Source: Blautia hominis
GTDB taxonomy: Bacteria; Bacillota; Clostridia; Lachnospirales; Lachnospiraceae
DNA: 64,000 nucleotides
Assembly (NCBI GenBank): GCA_002270465.1
Contig: NQOF01000008.1
Location: 186,001 to 250,000, forward strand
Direction of reading: 5' to 3'
Shown: positions 18,144 through 29,060 of the stretch, in pieces
Layout of the letters: every line of letters starts with the position of its first letter
Numbering within the stretch: the first letter of the stretch is position 1
Program-made: the position numbers and the translations under genes
Notes under the pieces: generated by a model
Database searches by the model: none
Seen by the model: only the letters and a program-made list of their open reading frames with translations
What the model was told of the DNA's origin: nothing

Positions 18144-18881
18144 ATGGATGAGGAAAAAAAGATTGAAAGGCTGAGAAAGATCATTGATGACAGCTCCTAT
18201 ACCGTTATTTTAAGTGGTTCCGGAATGATGGCAGAGTGCGGATACATGGGAATGAAGACGCCGGAAAAGGCATATGAGATTGAGAATAGGTATGGAGTGT
18301 CCCCGGAGGATATTTTTACCAGTGTCTATTATAATAACAGGCCTGCTGAGTTTTTTAAGTTTTACCGCAGCGAGGTGCTTCAGGGGGATGTGGATACCAG
18401 TGATACCTTCCGGGTGGCAGCCAGGATGGAAAAGATCGGAAAACTCAAGTGCATCATTACGGGTAATATATATGGATATCCGCAGAAGGCGGGGTGCAAA
18501 AATGTGATAGACCTGCACGGAAATATTCACAGGAATATCTGCCCCCACTGTGGAAGGAAATATCCGCTGGAGTATATAAAGACGGCAAAGAAGGTGCCCC
18601 TCTGTCAGGACTGCAGCCGGGTGATACGCCCTCAGGTGGCTCTCTTTGGAGAGATGATGGACAGCCAGCTCATGACAAGGGCAACCTGGGAGATTGAGAA
18701 TGCGGATACCCTGATCCTTCTGGGGACGACTCTGGATTCGGAAGTCTTTTCCAAGTATATCAAATACTTTGAGGGGACGAATCTGGTGATCATTCATAAA
18801 GAGCATCACCACTCAGACAGCAGGGCAGACCTTGTAATCTGGGATGAACCGAGGAATGTTTTTACTAAACTAGGTTATTAA
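18144..18881 (+). CDS. Divergent SIR2-family protein
   Basis: A 245-residue sirtuin-like protein. The general fold is visible: an opening Gly motif ILSGSG (23-27), a catalytic-type His in DLHG (His125), a zinc-type tetrad CPHC...CQDC (133, 136, 154, 157) and VALFGE. Two conserved NAD-site motifs are changed: the GIPDFR loop reads CGYMGMK, and TQNxD reads TGNIY. Deacetylase activity is therefore uncertain; other NAD-dependent chemistry or a binding role is possible. GGAGGAGG lies 10 nt before ATG 18144. A strong terminator follows. Confidence 0.82.
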   Translation: MDEEKKIERLRKIIDDSSYTVILSGSGMMAECGYMGMKTPEKAYEIENRYGVSPEDIFTSVYYNNRPAEFFKFYRSEVLQGDVDTSDTFRVAARMEKIGKLKCIITGNIYGYPQKAGCKNVIDLHGNIHRNICPHCGRKYPLEYIKTAKKVPLCQDCSRVIRPQVALFGEMMDSQLMTRATWEIENADTLILLGTTLDSEVFSKYIKYFEGTNLVIIHKEHHHSDSRADLVIWDEPRNVFTKLGY

Positions 18882-18895
18882 TGTGTAAACCTAAC

Positions 18896-18934
18896 AAAAA
18901 AATGCCCCATTTTTCGTGAATGGGGCATTTTTTA
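18896..18934 (+). terminator. Rho-independent terminator after sirtuin gene
   Basis: AAAAAATGCCCCATTTTTCG is followed by the complement AATGGGGCATTTTTT: a stem of about 12 bp with A/T tails on both sides, so it could work in both directions. The remaining stretch to the atp operon (18935-19152) is AT-rich and shows no gene. Confidence 0.85.
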
Positions 18935-19152
18935 TGTGTGGGTTCTGTGGAAACACTCACATATTTCACAAAAATTAATCATAAAAACGACTTGTATTTA
19001 TGAAAAAAAGCAGTTGTATTTTTCTGTATACCGATTGGTACACGAAAACCTTCCAAAAACGGAGAGAAAACCATAAAAGAAATTGAAAAAATGTCTGAAA
19101 AATTGTGTTGAAAATCACAAGAAAGCCACATCTAAAAAAATATAAAGAAAGA

Positions 19153-19181
19153 TTGACAAATGAAAAAATTAGCTGTAATGT
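19153..19181 (+). promoter_or_regulatory. Candidate promoter of the atp operon
   Basis: TTGACA at 19153-19158, 17-nt spacer, TAATGT at 19176-19181. The -35 is perfect and the -10 moderate. It lies about 70 nt before the first atp coding sequence, downstream of the sirtuin terminator. Confidence 0.5.
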
Positions 19182-19250
19182 TTTCTGGAATCATAAATAA
19201 ATAAGAAAGGAGAAGTTAAAAAATCATAAAATAGAAAGGGAGGATGTCCT

Positions 19251-19940
19251 ACGGGAACTATAGCGGATAGGATTACGGAAGAGCTGAACTGCGAGACCGT
19301 ATTTACCATCCCAATTTTTGGCGGGATACCAGTCACGGAGTCCGTGGTGGTGACCTGGATCATTATGGCAGCATTGACAATATTGTCGATCGTTCTTGTC
19401 AGAAATCTGAAGGTGGAAAATCCCGGTAAGAAACAGTTGGCTCTGGAATCAGCTATTGGATTTCTGAATGACTTTTTCGCAGATATTCTGGGCGAGAGAG
19501 GAAAACAGTATATTCCTTACTTGATTACCGCTGCCATCTACATTGGCGTGGCTAACTTAATTGGTCTTTTGGGCTTTAAACCGCCCACAAAGGACTTAAA
19601 CGTGACAGCAGGGCTGGCGATCATAAGCATCTTCCTGATTGAATATTCAGGATGGAAGCAGAAAGGGTTCAAGCGGTTCATGCACAGTTTTGCAGAACCC
19701 ATGGCCATTGTTACACCGATCAACATTATGGAGATATTTATCCGCCCGGTATCGCTTTGTATGCGGTTGTTCGGCAATGTGATCGGATCATTTGTTGTAA
19801 TGGAACTGATCAAAATGATCTTACCGGTCGTTTTACCCATTCCATTCAGCTTTTATTTTGACATTTTCGATGGTCTGATCCAGGCCTACGTATTTGTTTT
19901 TTTAACTTCGCTCTTTATCAAGGAACAGATAGAAGAGTAA
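19251..19940 (+). CDS. atpB: F1Fo ATP synthase subunit a
   Basis: A 229-residue integral membrane subunit forming the ion half-channels next to the c-ring. The essential Arg lies in [12 protein letters not shown], and the last helix ends in [17 protein letters not shown]. The N-terminus expected from the family ([20 protein letters not shown]) is in frame back to 19251, but no ATG, GTG or TTG exists there. ACG at 19251 lies exactly 7 nt after GGGAGG and is the only well-placed start; a GTG at 19344 would delete about 30 conserved residues. First gene of the operon; no atpI is seen before it. Confidence 0.88.
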   Translation, partial: TGTIADRITEELNCETVFTIPIFGGIPVTESVVVTWIIMAALTILSIVLVRNLKVENPGKKQLALESAIGFLNDFFADILGERGKQYIPYLITAAIYIGVANLIGLLGFKPPTKDLNVTAGLAIISIFLIEYSGWKQKGFKRFMHSFAEPMAIVTPINIMEIFIRPVSLCMRLFGNVIGSFVVMELIKMILPVVLPIPFSFYFDIFDGLIQAYVFVFLTSLFIKEQIEE

Positions 19941-19980
19941 GTCATCATTCAAAATATATTTGGAAAAGGAGAACAGAGAT

Positions 19981-20196
19981 ATGTTAACAGCAATTGGTGC
20001 AGGTATGGCAGTTTTAACAGGTTTAGGAGCAGGTTTAGGTATCGGTCTTGCAACATCAAAGGCAACAGAAGCGATCGCAAGGCAGCCGGAGGCAGAAGGT
20101 AAGATCAGTAAAGCACTGTTACTTGGATGTGCACTTGCAGAGGCAACTGCTATTTACGGTTTCGTTATCGCTTTATTACTCTTATTCGTAAAATAA
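19981..20196 (+). CDS. atpE: F1Fo ATP synthase subunit c
   Basis: A 71-residue hairpin of two membrane helices joined by the polar loop ARQPEA. The ion-carrying carboxylate is Glu54 in [11 protein letters not shown]. In Na+-type c-subunits a Gln in helix 1 and a Ser/Thr right after the Glu help to bind sodium; here those positions read Ile21 and Ala55, which favours proton coupling. AAAAGGAG precedes ATG 19981; an upstream TTG (19960) lacks such a site. Confidence 0.95.
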   Translation: MLTAIGAGMAVLTGLGAGLGIGLATSKATEAIARQPEAEGKISKALLLGCALAEATAIYGFVIALLLLFVK

Positions 20197-20215
20197 GGAA
20201 GGCAGGTGAAGACAG

Positions 20216-20713
20216 GTGCTGAGTTTAGGCTGGGGCCTTATCTGGACCATAATTAACCTGATAGTTCTTTATCTCTTACTGAAAAAATTCCTGATCGGAC
20301 CGATACTGGGAATCATGGAAAAAAGAAAGACACTCATCGCACAGCAGCTTGAAAATGCCAGAACTACAGAAGGAAAGGCGAATGAGCTGAAGGGCCAGTA
20401 TGAAATGGCAATAAGCGGCGCAAAATCCGAGTCCGCACAGATCATCGAGGAAGCAAAAGCGGATGCGAGGACCCTGACAGAGCGTACCGTTCGGGAAGCC
20501 AATGAGCAGGCTGCCAGAATCCTGGAAAATGCCAGAAAAACGGCAGAACAGGAAAAGGAAAATGCCCTGGCAGGAGCAAAAACCGAGATCGCAGGTCTTG
20601 CAGTGGAAGCAGCGAAGAAAATGCTTGCAGGCGGAAGCGAAGCGGGAAGCAGAATGCTCTACGACACATTTTTAGCAGAAGCAGGTGATGCAGATGACAG
20701 AGAGTCTGAATAA
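20216..20713 (+). CDS. atpF: F1Fo ATP synthase subunit b
   Basis: A 165-residue stator subunit: one N-terminal membrane helix (about residues 5-25) followed by a long charged, Ala-rich coiled coil (residues 30-150). It starts at GTG 20216 after GGCAGG. The last 20 nt overlap the delta-subunit gene, which suggests translational coupling. Position and form match the family; sequence conservation is naturally low. Confidence 0.92.
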   Translation: MLSLGWGLIWTIINLIVLYLLLKKFLIGPILGIMEKRKTLIAQQLENARTTEGKANELKGQYEMAISGAKSESAQIIEEAKADARTLTERTVREANEQAARILENARKTAEQEKENALAGAKTEIAGLAVEAAKKMLAGGSEAGSRMLYDTFLAEAGDADDRESE

Positions 20714-21197
20714 TTACGGGAAAGTGCTGTATGAGCTGAATATTTCACCGGAATCTGCAGCCGGCGCAAGAGAACTTTTAGAGAAAGTTCCACAGGTGTC
20801 AGAAGTGCTTTCAAGCCCTGTTGTATCCCTGGCGGCGAAGCAGAGGGTTGTAGACCGGATTTTTCCGAAAGAGATACATAATTTTATGAAAATACTGTGC
20901 AGATACCACAAAGCGGGCGAGGCACAGGAGATTTTTAAGGCATATCAGGAGTATAACAACGAGCAAAATAATATTATAAATGCAACTCTGTCTTATGTGG
21001 TACTTCCTACAGAGGAGCAGCTTGAAGGAATCAGGAGATTTCTCTGCAGGCAATACCATGTAAAGGATGTAGCATTTCAGTTACAGGAAGAAAAAGACCT
21101 GGTAGGCGGATTTACCCTCCGCGTAGGTGACCAGGAGATTGATTACAGCCTGAAAGGCAAGATCAATGCACTACAACAAAAATTGACCTGGAGGTGA
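20694..21197 (+). CDS. atpH: F1Fo ATP synthase subunit delta
   Basis: A 167-residue peripheral-stalk protein linking F1 to subunit b. It has the expected N-terminal helical domain ([15 protein letters not shown], later [19 protein letters not shown]) and the C-terminal strand [20 protein letters not shown]. The start at ATG 20694 lies inside atpF. It ends 5 nt before the preferred atpA start. Confidence 0.92.
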   Translation: MTESLNNYGKVLYELNISPESAAGARELLEKVPQVSEVLSSPVVSLAAKQRVVDRIFPKEIHNFMKILCRYHKAGEAQEIFKAYQEYNNEQNNIINATLSYVVLPTEEQLEGIRRFLCRQYHVKDVAFQLQEEKDLVGGFTLRVGDQEIDYSLKGKINALQQKLTWR

Positions 21198-21202
21198 ACG
21201 CT

Positions 21203-22711
21203 TTGAGTTCAATCAATTCAGAGGAGATTATCTCCATTCTGAAAGAAGAAATAGAAAATTTCGATATGACAACGGGTGTCCGTGAAGTGGGAAACGTGAT
21301 CTGGGTCGGTGACGGTATTGCGACTGTTTATGGAATTGACCATGCGATGTACGGAGAGATCGTGACATTTGAGAACGGTGTCAAGGGTATGGTGCAGGAT
21401 ATCAAGAGAAATGAGATCGGTGTCATCATATTCGGCAAGGACATGGGGATCAAAGAGGGGACAAAAGTTGTCCGTACGAAGAAAAGGGCAGGTATTCCGG
21501 TTGGCGAAGGCTATATCGGAAGAATCGTGGATGCCCTGGGCGCACCCCTTGACGGAAAAGGGGAGATTGATGCTAAGGACTATCGACCCATCGAACAGGA
21601 AGCCCCCGGCATCATTGACCGTAAATCGGTTTCCGTTCCCATGGAAACCGGTATTCTGGCCATTGACTCCATGTTCCCCATTGGCCGCGGACAGCGTGAG
21701 CTGATCATCGGTGACCGTCAGACAGGTAAGACATCCATTGCTATTGACGCTATCTTAAACCAGAAGGGCAAGGATGTTATGTGTATCTATGTGGCGATCG
21801 GCCAGAAGGCCTCCACAGTTGCAAAACTCACCGGAACCCTGGAAAAATACGGCGCTATGGATTACACCACGGTCTTTGCGGCAACAGCCAGTGACTGTGC
21901 GCCCCTTCAGTATATTGTTCCTTATTCAGGAACTGCTCTGGCAGAGTATTTTATGTACCAGGGCAAGGATGTACTGATCGTCTATGATGACCTGTCGAAA
22001 CATGCGGTGGCTTACCGTGCCCTTTCTCTGCTCCTGGAACGTTCTCCGGGACGTGAGGCTTATCCGGGTGACGTGTTCTATCTGCATTCCAGACTGCTGG
22101 AGCGTTCCAGCCGTTTGAGTCCGGAGGCAGGCGGCGGTTCTATCACAGCGCTGCCCATTATCGAGACTCAGGCAGGTGATGTTTCCGCCTATATTCCCAC
22201 CAATGTGATTTCCATCACAGACGGACAGATCTTCCTGGAAAGTGACTTGTTCTTTGCCGGCAACCGTCCGGCTGTCAATGTAGGTCTTTCCGTATCCCGT
22301 GTAGGCGGTGCGGCACAGACAAAGGCCATGAAAAAGGCATCGGGAAGTATGCGTATTGACCTGGCGCAGTACAGGGAAATGGAAGTATTTACACAGTTTG
22401 CATCTGATCTGGATGATGCTACAAAAGAGCAGCTTTCCTATGGAAAGACGCTGATGGAGCTTTTAAAACAGCCGCTGTGCCATCCGCTGTCCAACCATGA
22501 GCAGGTTATTACCCTCTGGACTGCCACACATAAGGTGTTTTCCGATGTGGACATCAGGAATGTAAAAGCATTCCAGGCGGATATGCTGGCTTATTTTGAG
22601 AAGAACCACCCTGAGATCGGCCAGGAGATAGAGGAGAAAAAGGTCCTCTCTGACGAACTGGGTGAGAAGATTTTAAAAGCGGCAGAGGAATTTAAGAATA
22701 AGAGCAGGTGA
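21203..22711 (+). CDS. atpA: F1Fo ATP synthase subunit alpha
   Basis: A 502-residue non-catalytic F1 subunit. The P-loop is GDRQTGKT (about residue 170), and the family stretches [21 protein letters not shown] and [15 protein letters not shown] (quoted in outline) are present. I prefer TTG 21203, which lies 7 nt after GGAGGT, over GTG 21194, which overlaps that site; the protein then begins [13 protein letters not shown]. It follows atpH directly and precedes the gamma gene by 4 nt. Confidence 0.97.
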   Translation: MSSINSEEIISILKEEIENFDMTTGVREVGNVIWVGDGIATVYGIDHAMYGEIVTFENGVKGMVQDIKRNEIGVIIFGKDMGIKEGTKVVRTKKRAGIPVGEGYIGRIVDALGAPLDGKGEIDAKDYRPIEQEAPGIIDRKSVSVPMETGILAIDSMFPIGRGQRELIIGDRQTGKTSIAIDAILNQKGKDVMCIYVAIGQKASTVAKLTGTLEKYGAMDYTTVFAATASDCAPLQYIVPYSGTALAEYFMYQGKDVLIVYDDLSKHAVAYRALSLLLERSPGREAYPGDVFYLHSRLLERSSRLSPEAGGGSITALPIIETQAGDVSAYIPTNVISITDGQIFLESDLFFAGNRPAVNVGLSVSRVGGAAQTKAMKKASGSMRIDLAQYREMEVFTQFASDLDDATKEQLSYGKTLMELLKQPLCHPLSNHEQVITLWTATHKVFSDVDIRNVKAFQADMLAYFEKNHPEIGQEIEEKKVLSDELGEKILKAAEEFKNKSR

Positions 22712-22715
22712 TGAG

Positions 22716-23615
22716 ATGGCAAGTGCAAAAGAGATACAAAGCCGTATAAACAGTATCCAGGACACAATGAAGATCACCAACGCCATGTACATGATTTCCT
22801 CCTCCAAGTTAAAGAGAGCCAGGAAAGTGCTGGCAGATACGGAGCCGTATTTTTACGCCCTGCAGTCTGCGATCGGCCGTGTTCTCCGCCATATGCCTCC
22901 CGATACAGAAGGGAACCGCTACTTTGACGAGCGGGCTTCTGTGCCGAAAGAGGAGCGCAGAACCGGATATATTGTAGTTTCCGCTGACAAGGGCCTTGCC
23001 GGTGCTTACAACCACAATGTGTTTAAGATAGCAGAGGAATGTATGGAAAAAGACGCCCATCCCCAGCTCTTTGTGCTGGGTGAAGTGGGAAGGCAGTATT
23101 TCTATAAAAAGAACGTGGATGTGGATACAAATTTCAGGTTCACAGTCCAGAAGCCGACCATGCACAGGGCCAGGGTGATCTCGGAAAAAATGATCGCCAG
23201 CTATGTGACAGGGGAATTGGATGAGGTGTATATCATCTACACCAGAATGGCGAATGCCGCCAATATGGTGGCAGAGATGCAGCAGCTCCTTCCCCTTAAA
23301 AAGGCAAGTTTCCATACACCGGCACAGGTGATGGTGGATATTCATCAGGAGGAGATCGAGATGGTTCCCTCCGCGGAAGAAGTCCTGAACAGCATTGTTC
23401 CCAATTACCTGCACGGTATCATTTACGGCTGTCTGGTGGAATCCTATGCCAGTGAGCATAATTCCAGAATGATGGCCATGGATGCAGCTACCAGCAGTGC
23501 GAAAGACATGCTGAAAGATTTATCAATTAAGTATAACCGTGTGCGTCAGGCTGCGATCACCCAGGAGATCACTGAGGTCATCAGCGGTGCCAAGGCACAG
23601 AAGAATAAAAACTAG
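22716..23615 (+). CDS. atpG: F1Fo ATP synthase subunit gamma
   Basis: A 299-residue rotor shaft. The N-terminal helix (SRINSIQDTMKITNAMYM) and C-terminal helix (KYNRVRQAAITQEITEVI) form the central coiled coil, and SADKGLAGAYN lies in the Rossmann-like part. ATG 22716 follows atpA by 4 nt with its own GAGCAGGTGATGAG site. Confidence 0.97.
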   Translation: MASAKEIQSRINSIQDTMKITNAMYMISSSKLKRARKVLADTEPYFYALQSAIGRVLRHMPPDTEGNRYFDERASVPKEERRTGYIVVSADKGLAGAYNHNVFKIAEECMEKDAHPQLFVLGEVGRQYFYKKNVDVDTNFRFTVQKPTMHRARVISEKMIASYVTGELDEVYIIYTRMANAANMVAEMQQLLPLKKASFHTPAQVMVDIHQEEIEMVPSAEEVLNSIVPNYLHGIIYGCLVESYASEHNSRMMAMDAATSSAKDMLKDLSIKYNRVRQAAITQEITEVISGAKAQKNKN

Positions 23616-23647
23616 CAAGCAGGAAGGAGGTTTCCTCACGACTGTGA

Positions 23648-25048
<1,401 letters not shown>

Positions 25049-25075
25049 TGCCGGGATGAAAAGGAGTGCATGTAT

Positions 25076-25489
25076 ATGAATACATTCGGACTGAATATCG
25101 TTTCCAGTGATAAAGATTTTTATCACGGCAGAGGAACCAGTATCATGCTTCCTGCAAAGGACGGACAGATTTCCATTCTGTCCCACCATGCGGATATGAT
25201 GGTTGCCATTGTACCCGGTGAGATGCGTTTCAAACCCGCTGACAGTGAAGAGTGGAAGACAGCCATAGTGGGAAACGGGTTTGCGCAGATCATCAATAAC
25301 CGTGTGACTGTTTTGGTTGACAGCTGTGAATATCCTGAGAATATTGACCTGAAGCGTGCGCAGGATGCCCTGGACCGCGCCGAAGAACAGCTCAGGCAGC
25401 AGCAGAGCCTGCAGGAATACTATGTATCCAAGGCATCCCTGGCAAGAGCCATGGCCCGTATGAAAGCAGCAAAGAAGCATGACGTATAA
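25076..25489 (+). CDS. atpC: F1Fo ATP synthase subunit epsilon
   Basis: A 137-residue rotor and regulatory subunit. Residues 1-85 form the beta sandwich (MLPAKDGQISILSHHADMM in the core), and residues 90-135 form the two-helix C-terminal domain that can block rotation. ATG 25076 lies 9 nt after AAGGAG; the ATG at 25070 is too close to it. Last gene of the operon, with a terminator 14 nt after the stop. Confidence 0.94.
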   Translation: MNTFGLNIVSSDKDFYHGRGTSIMLPAKDGQISILSHHADMMVAIVPGEMRFKPADSEEWKTAIVGNGFAQIINNRVTVLVDSCEYPENIDLKRAQDALDRAEEQLRQQQSLQEYYVSKASLARAMARMKAAKKHDV

Positions 25490-25502
25490 GACGTTTTATC
25501 AG

Positions 25503-25534
25503 GAGATGAGGAGAGATTCCTCGTCTCTTTTTTT
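25503..25534 (+). terminator. Terminator of the atp operon
   Basis: GAGATGAGG pairs with CCTCGTCTC (one G-U), followed by eight T. It lies just after atpC and closes the eight-gene unit. Confidence 0.85.
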
Positions 25535-25620
25535 GTCACAGGGAAAGTGATAAAAACTGCCGTTTTGTAACAGAAAAGTAAAATTGTATGAAATCTTCAA
25601 AGAATTATCCCTTGCCAATT

Positions 25621-25632
25621 TTTTGGCCAAAA
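25621..25632. promoter_or_regulatory. 12-bp palindrome upstream of GH2 gene
   Basis: TTTTGGCCAAAA, a perfect palindrome in an AT-rich leader 58 nt before the GH2 start. Position fits a repressor operator; no regulator gene is adjacent. Confidence 0.3.
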
Positions 25633-25689
25633 TATATGATTAGTACAAGTTCAATAACTACCATATTTGGGAAAAACGGAGGATTCTTA

Positions 25690-27966
25690 ATGAGACAAGT
25701 CATAAATTTTGATCATAACTGGTATTTTCAGAAAGAGAACACAGGCATGCCGGAAACACTGCCTGAGGATTGGGAAGTTGTGGACCTGCCCCACACCTGG
25801 AATGGGGTGGACGGGCAGGACGGAAGAGGGGATTATCACAGAGGAACATGCTGGTACGCGAAACGTTTTAGGGCGCCAAAACGCATGGAGGGCAGCCGCG
25901 TCTATGTGGAGATCCTTGCAGCTGCCCTGTCGGGCCGGGTCTATGTCAATGGGACAGAAGCGGTATACCATGAGGGCGGTTTCTCCTCCTTCCGTGCGGA
26001 TATTACGGATCTGCTGAAAGAGAACGGGGAAAATCTCATGGCAATAGAGGTGGATAACAGCCAGAAGAGCAATATATATCCCCAGATGGCTGACTTTACC
26101 TTTTACGGCGGTCTGTACAGGGGAGTGAATCTGATCGTAGTGTCAGAGGCTCATTTTGATCTGGATTTTTTTGGTGCACCGGGACTGAAGATCACCCCTA
26201 AAGTGACAGGGCAGGGAGCTATGCTTAGTCTGGAAGCCTGGGTCAAAAATGCGGATGAAGATTATACCGTCCGTTATGAAATAAAGAATGCACTTGGAGT
26301 GACAGAGGCGGAAGCATGGCGTCCGGCAGATGCGCCCAATGTACAGCAGTTTCTCCCGGAGGCTCATCTGTGGCAGGGGGTAGATGACCCATATCTGTAC
26401 ACTTGCACAGCTTCCCTGGTGAGGAGAAATGAAGTGGTGGATGAAGTGACACAGCGTTTTGGCATCCGTGAGTTTTCCGTTGACCCGGAGAAAGGATTTT
26501 TCCTAAACGGCAGGCCCATGAAGCTGCGCGGTGTATCCAGACACCAGGATATCCTTTACAGAGGAAATGCGCTTACCAGGGAAGATCATTACCGGGATGC
26601 AGAGCTGATCCGGGAAGTAGGTGCCAATACTGTGCGCCTTGCGCATTATCAGCACAGCCAGGATTTTTATGATGCCTGTGATGAGTATGGCTTTATCGTG
26701 TGGGCAGAAATCCCGTACATCAGCACCCAGAGCGATGACCCTACAGCCCATGAAAACTGCAGAAGCCAGATGCAAGATTTGATCTGCCAGAGTTATAATC
26801 ACCCCTCCATCTGTTTCTGGGGAATCTCCAACGAAATTACAATTTGCGGTGAAAAACCGGGAATGGCGGAGAACCACAGGGACTTAAATGCCCTTGTAAA
26901 AGAATTGGATGATACCCGATTGACCACTATAGCCCATGTAAGCGTCACACCGGAGGACAGCCCTCTGCATGATATAACAGATATTGAGAGCTATAACCAC
27001 TATTTCGGCTGGTACGGCGGGGAATATACAAAAAATGAGGAATGGCTGGATCATTACCACAGCAAGTATCCAAAACGCTGTATCGGCCTTTCAGAATACG
27101 GTGCGGAGGGAATCATTACCTATCAGCCGGATGAACCGAAATGCCGTGACTATTCCGAGGCCTATCAGGCAGAATACCACGAGCATATGGCCAAGATCCT
27201 TATGGAGCGGGAGTATATCTGGAGCAGCCATGTGTGGAATATGTTTGATTTCGGATGCGCTGCCAGAAATGAGGGCGGTGTGGCAGGCCGCAACAACAAA
27301 GGCCTTGTCACCCTTGACAGAAAGATCAAAAAAGAGGCCTTCTATCTCTATAAGGCATACTGGAGCACGGAGCCGTTTGTCTACGTCTGCGGAAAACGTT
27401 ATGCCAGGAGAGCGGACAACACCACTACCGTGAAAGTATATTCCAACCGGCCGTCAGTGAGTCTGTATGTGGGTGGCAGGCTTTTTGAGACGAAAGAGGC
27501 GGATAAGATTTTTATATTTGAACATGTGCCCCTGGAAGAAGGGTTCACTGCAGTGACGGCAAAGGCTGATTCTTGTATGGACAGCCTTACGCTGGAGAAG
27601 GTGGCAGAAAAACCGAGGATCTATACGCTTCCCCAGGAAGAGGAGGAGGACGATAATGCCGGTGCGGCCAACTGGTTTGACCAGGCTGCTGCGGAGATGG
27701 CTAATGTGACCTCTCTGGAATTTCCGGAAGGGTACTATTCTATCAACGATACCGTGGATGATATTCTGAAGAACAAAGATGCGTCCAACATACTGTCCAA
27801 TTCCATCAGTGCCATGACGGGCATGAAGATCAAAGGCAGTATGCTTAAAATGGTAGGCCAGAAGACACTCAAAGATATGGCTGATATGATGGGGGGAATG
27901 GGCCGGGATTTACCGGAAAATGCCATGCTGATCCTCAATGCCCAGTTAAATAAGATTAAAAAATAG
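25690..27966 (+). CDS. Glycoside hydrolase family 2 enzyme (beta-galactosidase-like)
   Basis: A 758-residue cytoplasmic enzyme. Order: jelly-roll sugar-binding domain (1-170), Ig-like domain (175-275), TIM barrel (280-570), then a further beta domain. Acid/base Glu lies in WGISNEI (about 381) and nucleophile Glu in LSEYGAEG (about 468), the GH2 signatures. CGGAGG precedes ATG 25690 by 7 nt; an in-frame TTG-type extension upstream is unlikely. The C-terminal 70 residues (after about 685) are not typical GH2 and include Met-rich helices. It could be a beta-galactosidase, glucuronidase or mannosidase; I favour the first. A perfect 12-bp palindrome TTTTGGCCAAAA lies 58 nt upstream of the start. 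Confidence 0.88.
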   Translation: MRQVINFDHNWYFQKENTGMPETLPEDWEVVDLPHTWNGVDGQDGRGDYHRGTCWYAKRFRAPKRMEGSRVYVEILAAALSGRVYVNGTEAVYHEGGFSSFRADITDLLKENGENLMAIEVDNSQKSNIYPQMADFTFYGGLYRGVNLIVVSEAHFDLDFFGAPGLKITPKVTGQGAMLSLEAWVKNADEDYTVRYEIKNALGVTEAEAWRPADAPNVQQFLPEAHLWQGVDDPYLYTCTASLVRRNEVVDEVTQRFGIREFSVDPEKGFFLNGRPMKLRGVSRHQDILYRGNALTREDHYRDAELIREVGANTVRLAHYQHSQDFYDACDEYGFIVWAEIPYISTQSDDPTAHENCRSQMQDLICQSYNHPSICFWGISNEITICGEKPGMAENHRDLNALVKELDDTRLTTIAHVSVTPEDSPLHDITDIESYNHYFGWYGGEYTKNEEWLDHYHSKYPKRCIGLSEYGAEGIITYQPDEPKCRDYSEAYQAEYHEHMAKILMEREYIWSSHVWNMFDFGCAARNEGGVAGRNNKGLVTLDRKIKKEAFYLYKAYWSTEPFVYVCGKRYARRADNTTTVKVYSNRPSVSLYVGGRLFETKEADKIFIFEHVPLEEGFTAVTAKADSCMDSLTLEKVAEKPRIYTLPQEEEEDDNAGAANWFDQAAAEMANVTSLEFPEGYYSINDTVDDILKNKDASNILSNSISAMTGMKIKGSMLKMVGQKTLKDMADMMGGMGRDLPENAMLILNAQLNKIKK

Positions 27967-27967
27967 C

Positions 27968-28162
27968 AGAGTAGAAGCCTATGATCTTAACGGAAAGACC
28001 TTGATCCCTTTTGCAACGTCCGGCGGCAGCGGTTTAGGAGATTCCGGCAGAAATATGGCGGCCCTTACACCGGGAGCTAAAGTGGCAGAAGGCAGACGCT
28101 TTACAGCAAGTGTAAATGGCAAAGAACTTTCAGAATGGGCTGCACAAAAAATGCAGGTTTGA
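27968..28162 (+). pseudogene. Flavodoxin C-terminal fragment
   Basis: Immediately after the GH2 stop, another frame reads RVEAYDLNGKTLIPFATSGG, then SGLGDSGRNMAALTPGAKV and ends NGKELSEWAAQKMQV before TGA 28160-28162. This is the C-terminal third of a long-type bacterial flavodoxin (the second flavin-contact strand and the last helix). No start, ribosome site or FMN-phosphate loop precedes it. It is a leftover of a deleted flavodoxin gene, probably removed when the GH2 gene was inserted or rearranged here. Confidence 0.8.
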
Positions 28163-28191
28163 TCAACAGAGATTGATCAGATCAAAAATAA

Positions 28192-28232
28192 ACAGGACAT
28201 CAGATGATTTAAGGTCTGATGTCCTGTATTAT
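28192..28232 (+). terminator. Terminator after flavodoxin fragment / GH2 gene
   Basis: ACAGGACATCAGA (28192-28204) pairs with TCTGATGTCCTGT (28215-28227), followed by ATTATTTTAT. It probably was the old flavodoxin terminator and now serves GH2. It also faces the end of the ABC operon. Confidence 0.75.
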
Positions 28233-28289
28233 TTTATACTCCATGAAGAAATATGGTTTGTTTACAGTTTGTAAGTTGTTTTTGTGATA

Positions 28290-29060
28290 CTAAATAGATT
28301 TTTTGTTAAATATCAGTACGGACAGCAGTATGTTCACCACAGAGAGGATAGCAGCGGCCAGCACCGCATAAGTGAAATCAGACACCTCAGCAGCCTGAGG
28401 CAGCAGACTGTATGAGGACATTAACTTTGTGGGAATATACTTTGTCAGATCAGGTATCATTGCCAGCAGGTAAAGAAGGAAAAAAACACCGCCCGTTCCT
28501 GCCAGCACCATGTAATTACTGCTGCACAGAGAGGACATCAGCATGATAAGTGTGATCAGCCATATGCCGGTCAGATAGAGACAAAATGCCCCGAAAAACA
28601 CATGGGAAGCTTGGCTGTTATCCCAGAAATACATATTGTAAGCATATGTGATCCCAAAAGAAATCCAGTAACAGACCGTCCAGAGCAGGAAAACGGAGAT
28701 GGATTTTGAAAGGATCAGTTTCCATCTGTGCATTCCTTTTGTAAGAATATTTACCAGAGTGCTTTTCTGATATTCTGTGGTCAGAATACCGCTTATGATC
28801 ACAATAAATATAAGGAGCAGCATGGGGGTGTTCTTATAAAACTGCGTCCAGGATGTAAAGACATCCACCCGGATCCCGGTCAAGACCATACCGCTTTCTT
28901 CCAGGGAACCGGCGAAGGCTTCCATCATCCAGGGCATCAGCTTGGCAACAAGAGGGTTCATAATTCCAAATAAAACAGAGAGGATCACAAGAAGCGGCAT
29001 TCTGCCGGTGCGTGTGGATTCCATAAATTCTTTTTTAGTAAAAGCTGTAAGCTGCCTCAT
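28290..29060 (-). CDS. ABC-2 type transporter permease
   Basis: A 256-residue membrane protein with six predicted helices and a soluble loop after the first. The opening LTAFTKKEFMESTRTGRM and the mid segment LTTEYQKSTLVNILTKGM are typical of ABC-2 permeases paired with a separate ATPase. It overlaps the ATPase gene by 4 nt and is the last gene of a four-gene minus-strand operon. An exporter of a peptide, lipid or drug is likely; the substrate is unknown. Confidence 0.85.
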   Translation of the reverse strand: MRQLTAFTKKEFMESTRTGRMPLLVILSVLFGIMNPLVAKLMPWMMEAFAGSLEESGMVLTGIRVDVFTSWTQFYKNTPMLLLIFIVIISGILTTEYQKSTLVNILTKGMHRWKLILSKSISVFLLWTVCYWISFGITYAYNMYFWDNSQASHVFFGAFCLYLTGIWLITLIMLMSSLCSSNYMVLAGTGGVFFLLYLLAMIPDLTKYIPTKLMSSYSLLPQAAEVSDFTYAVLAAAILSVVNILLSVLIFNKKSI

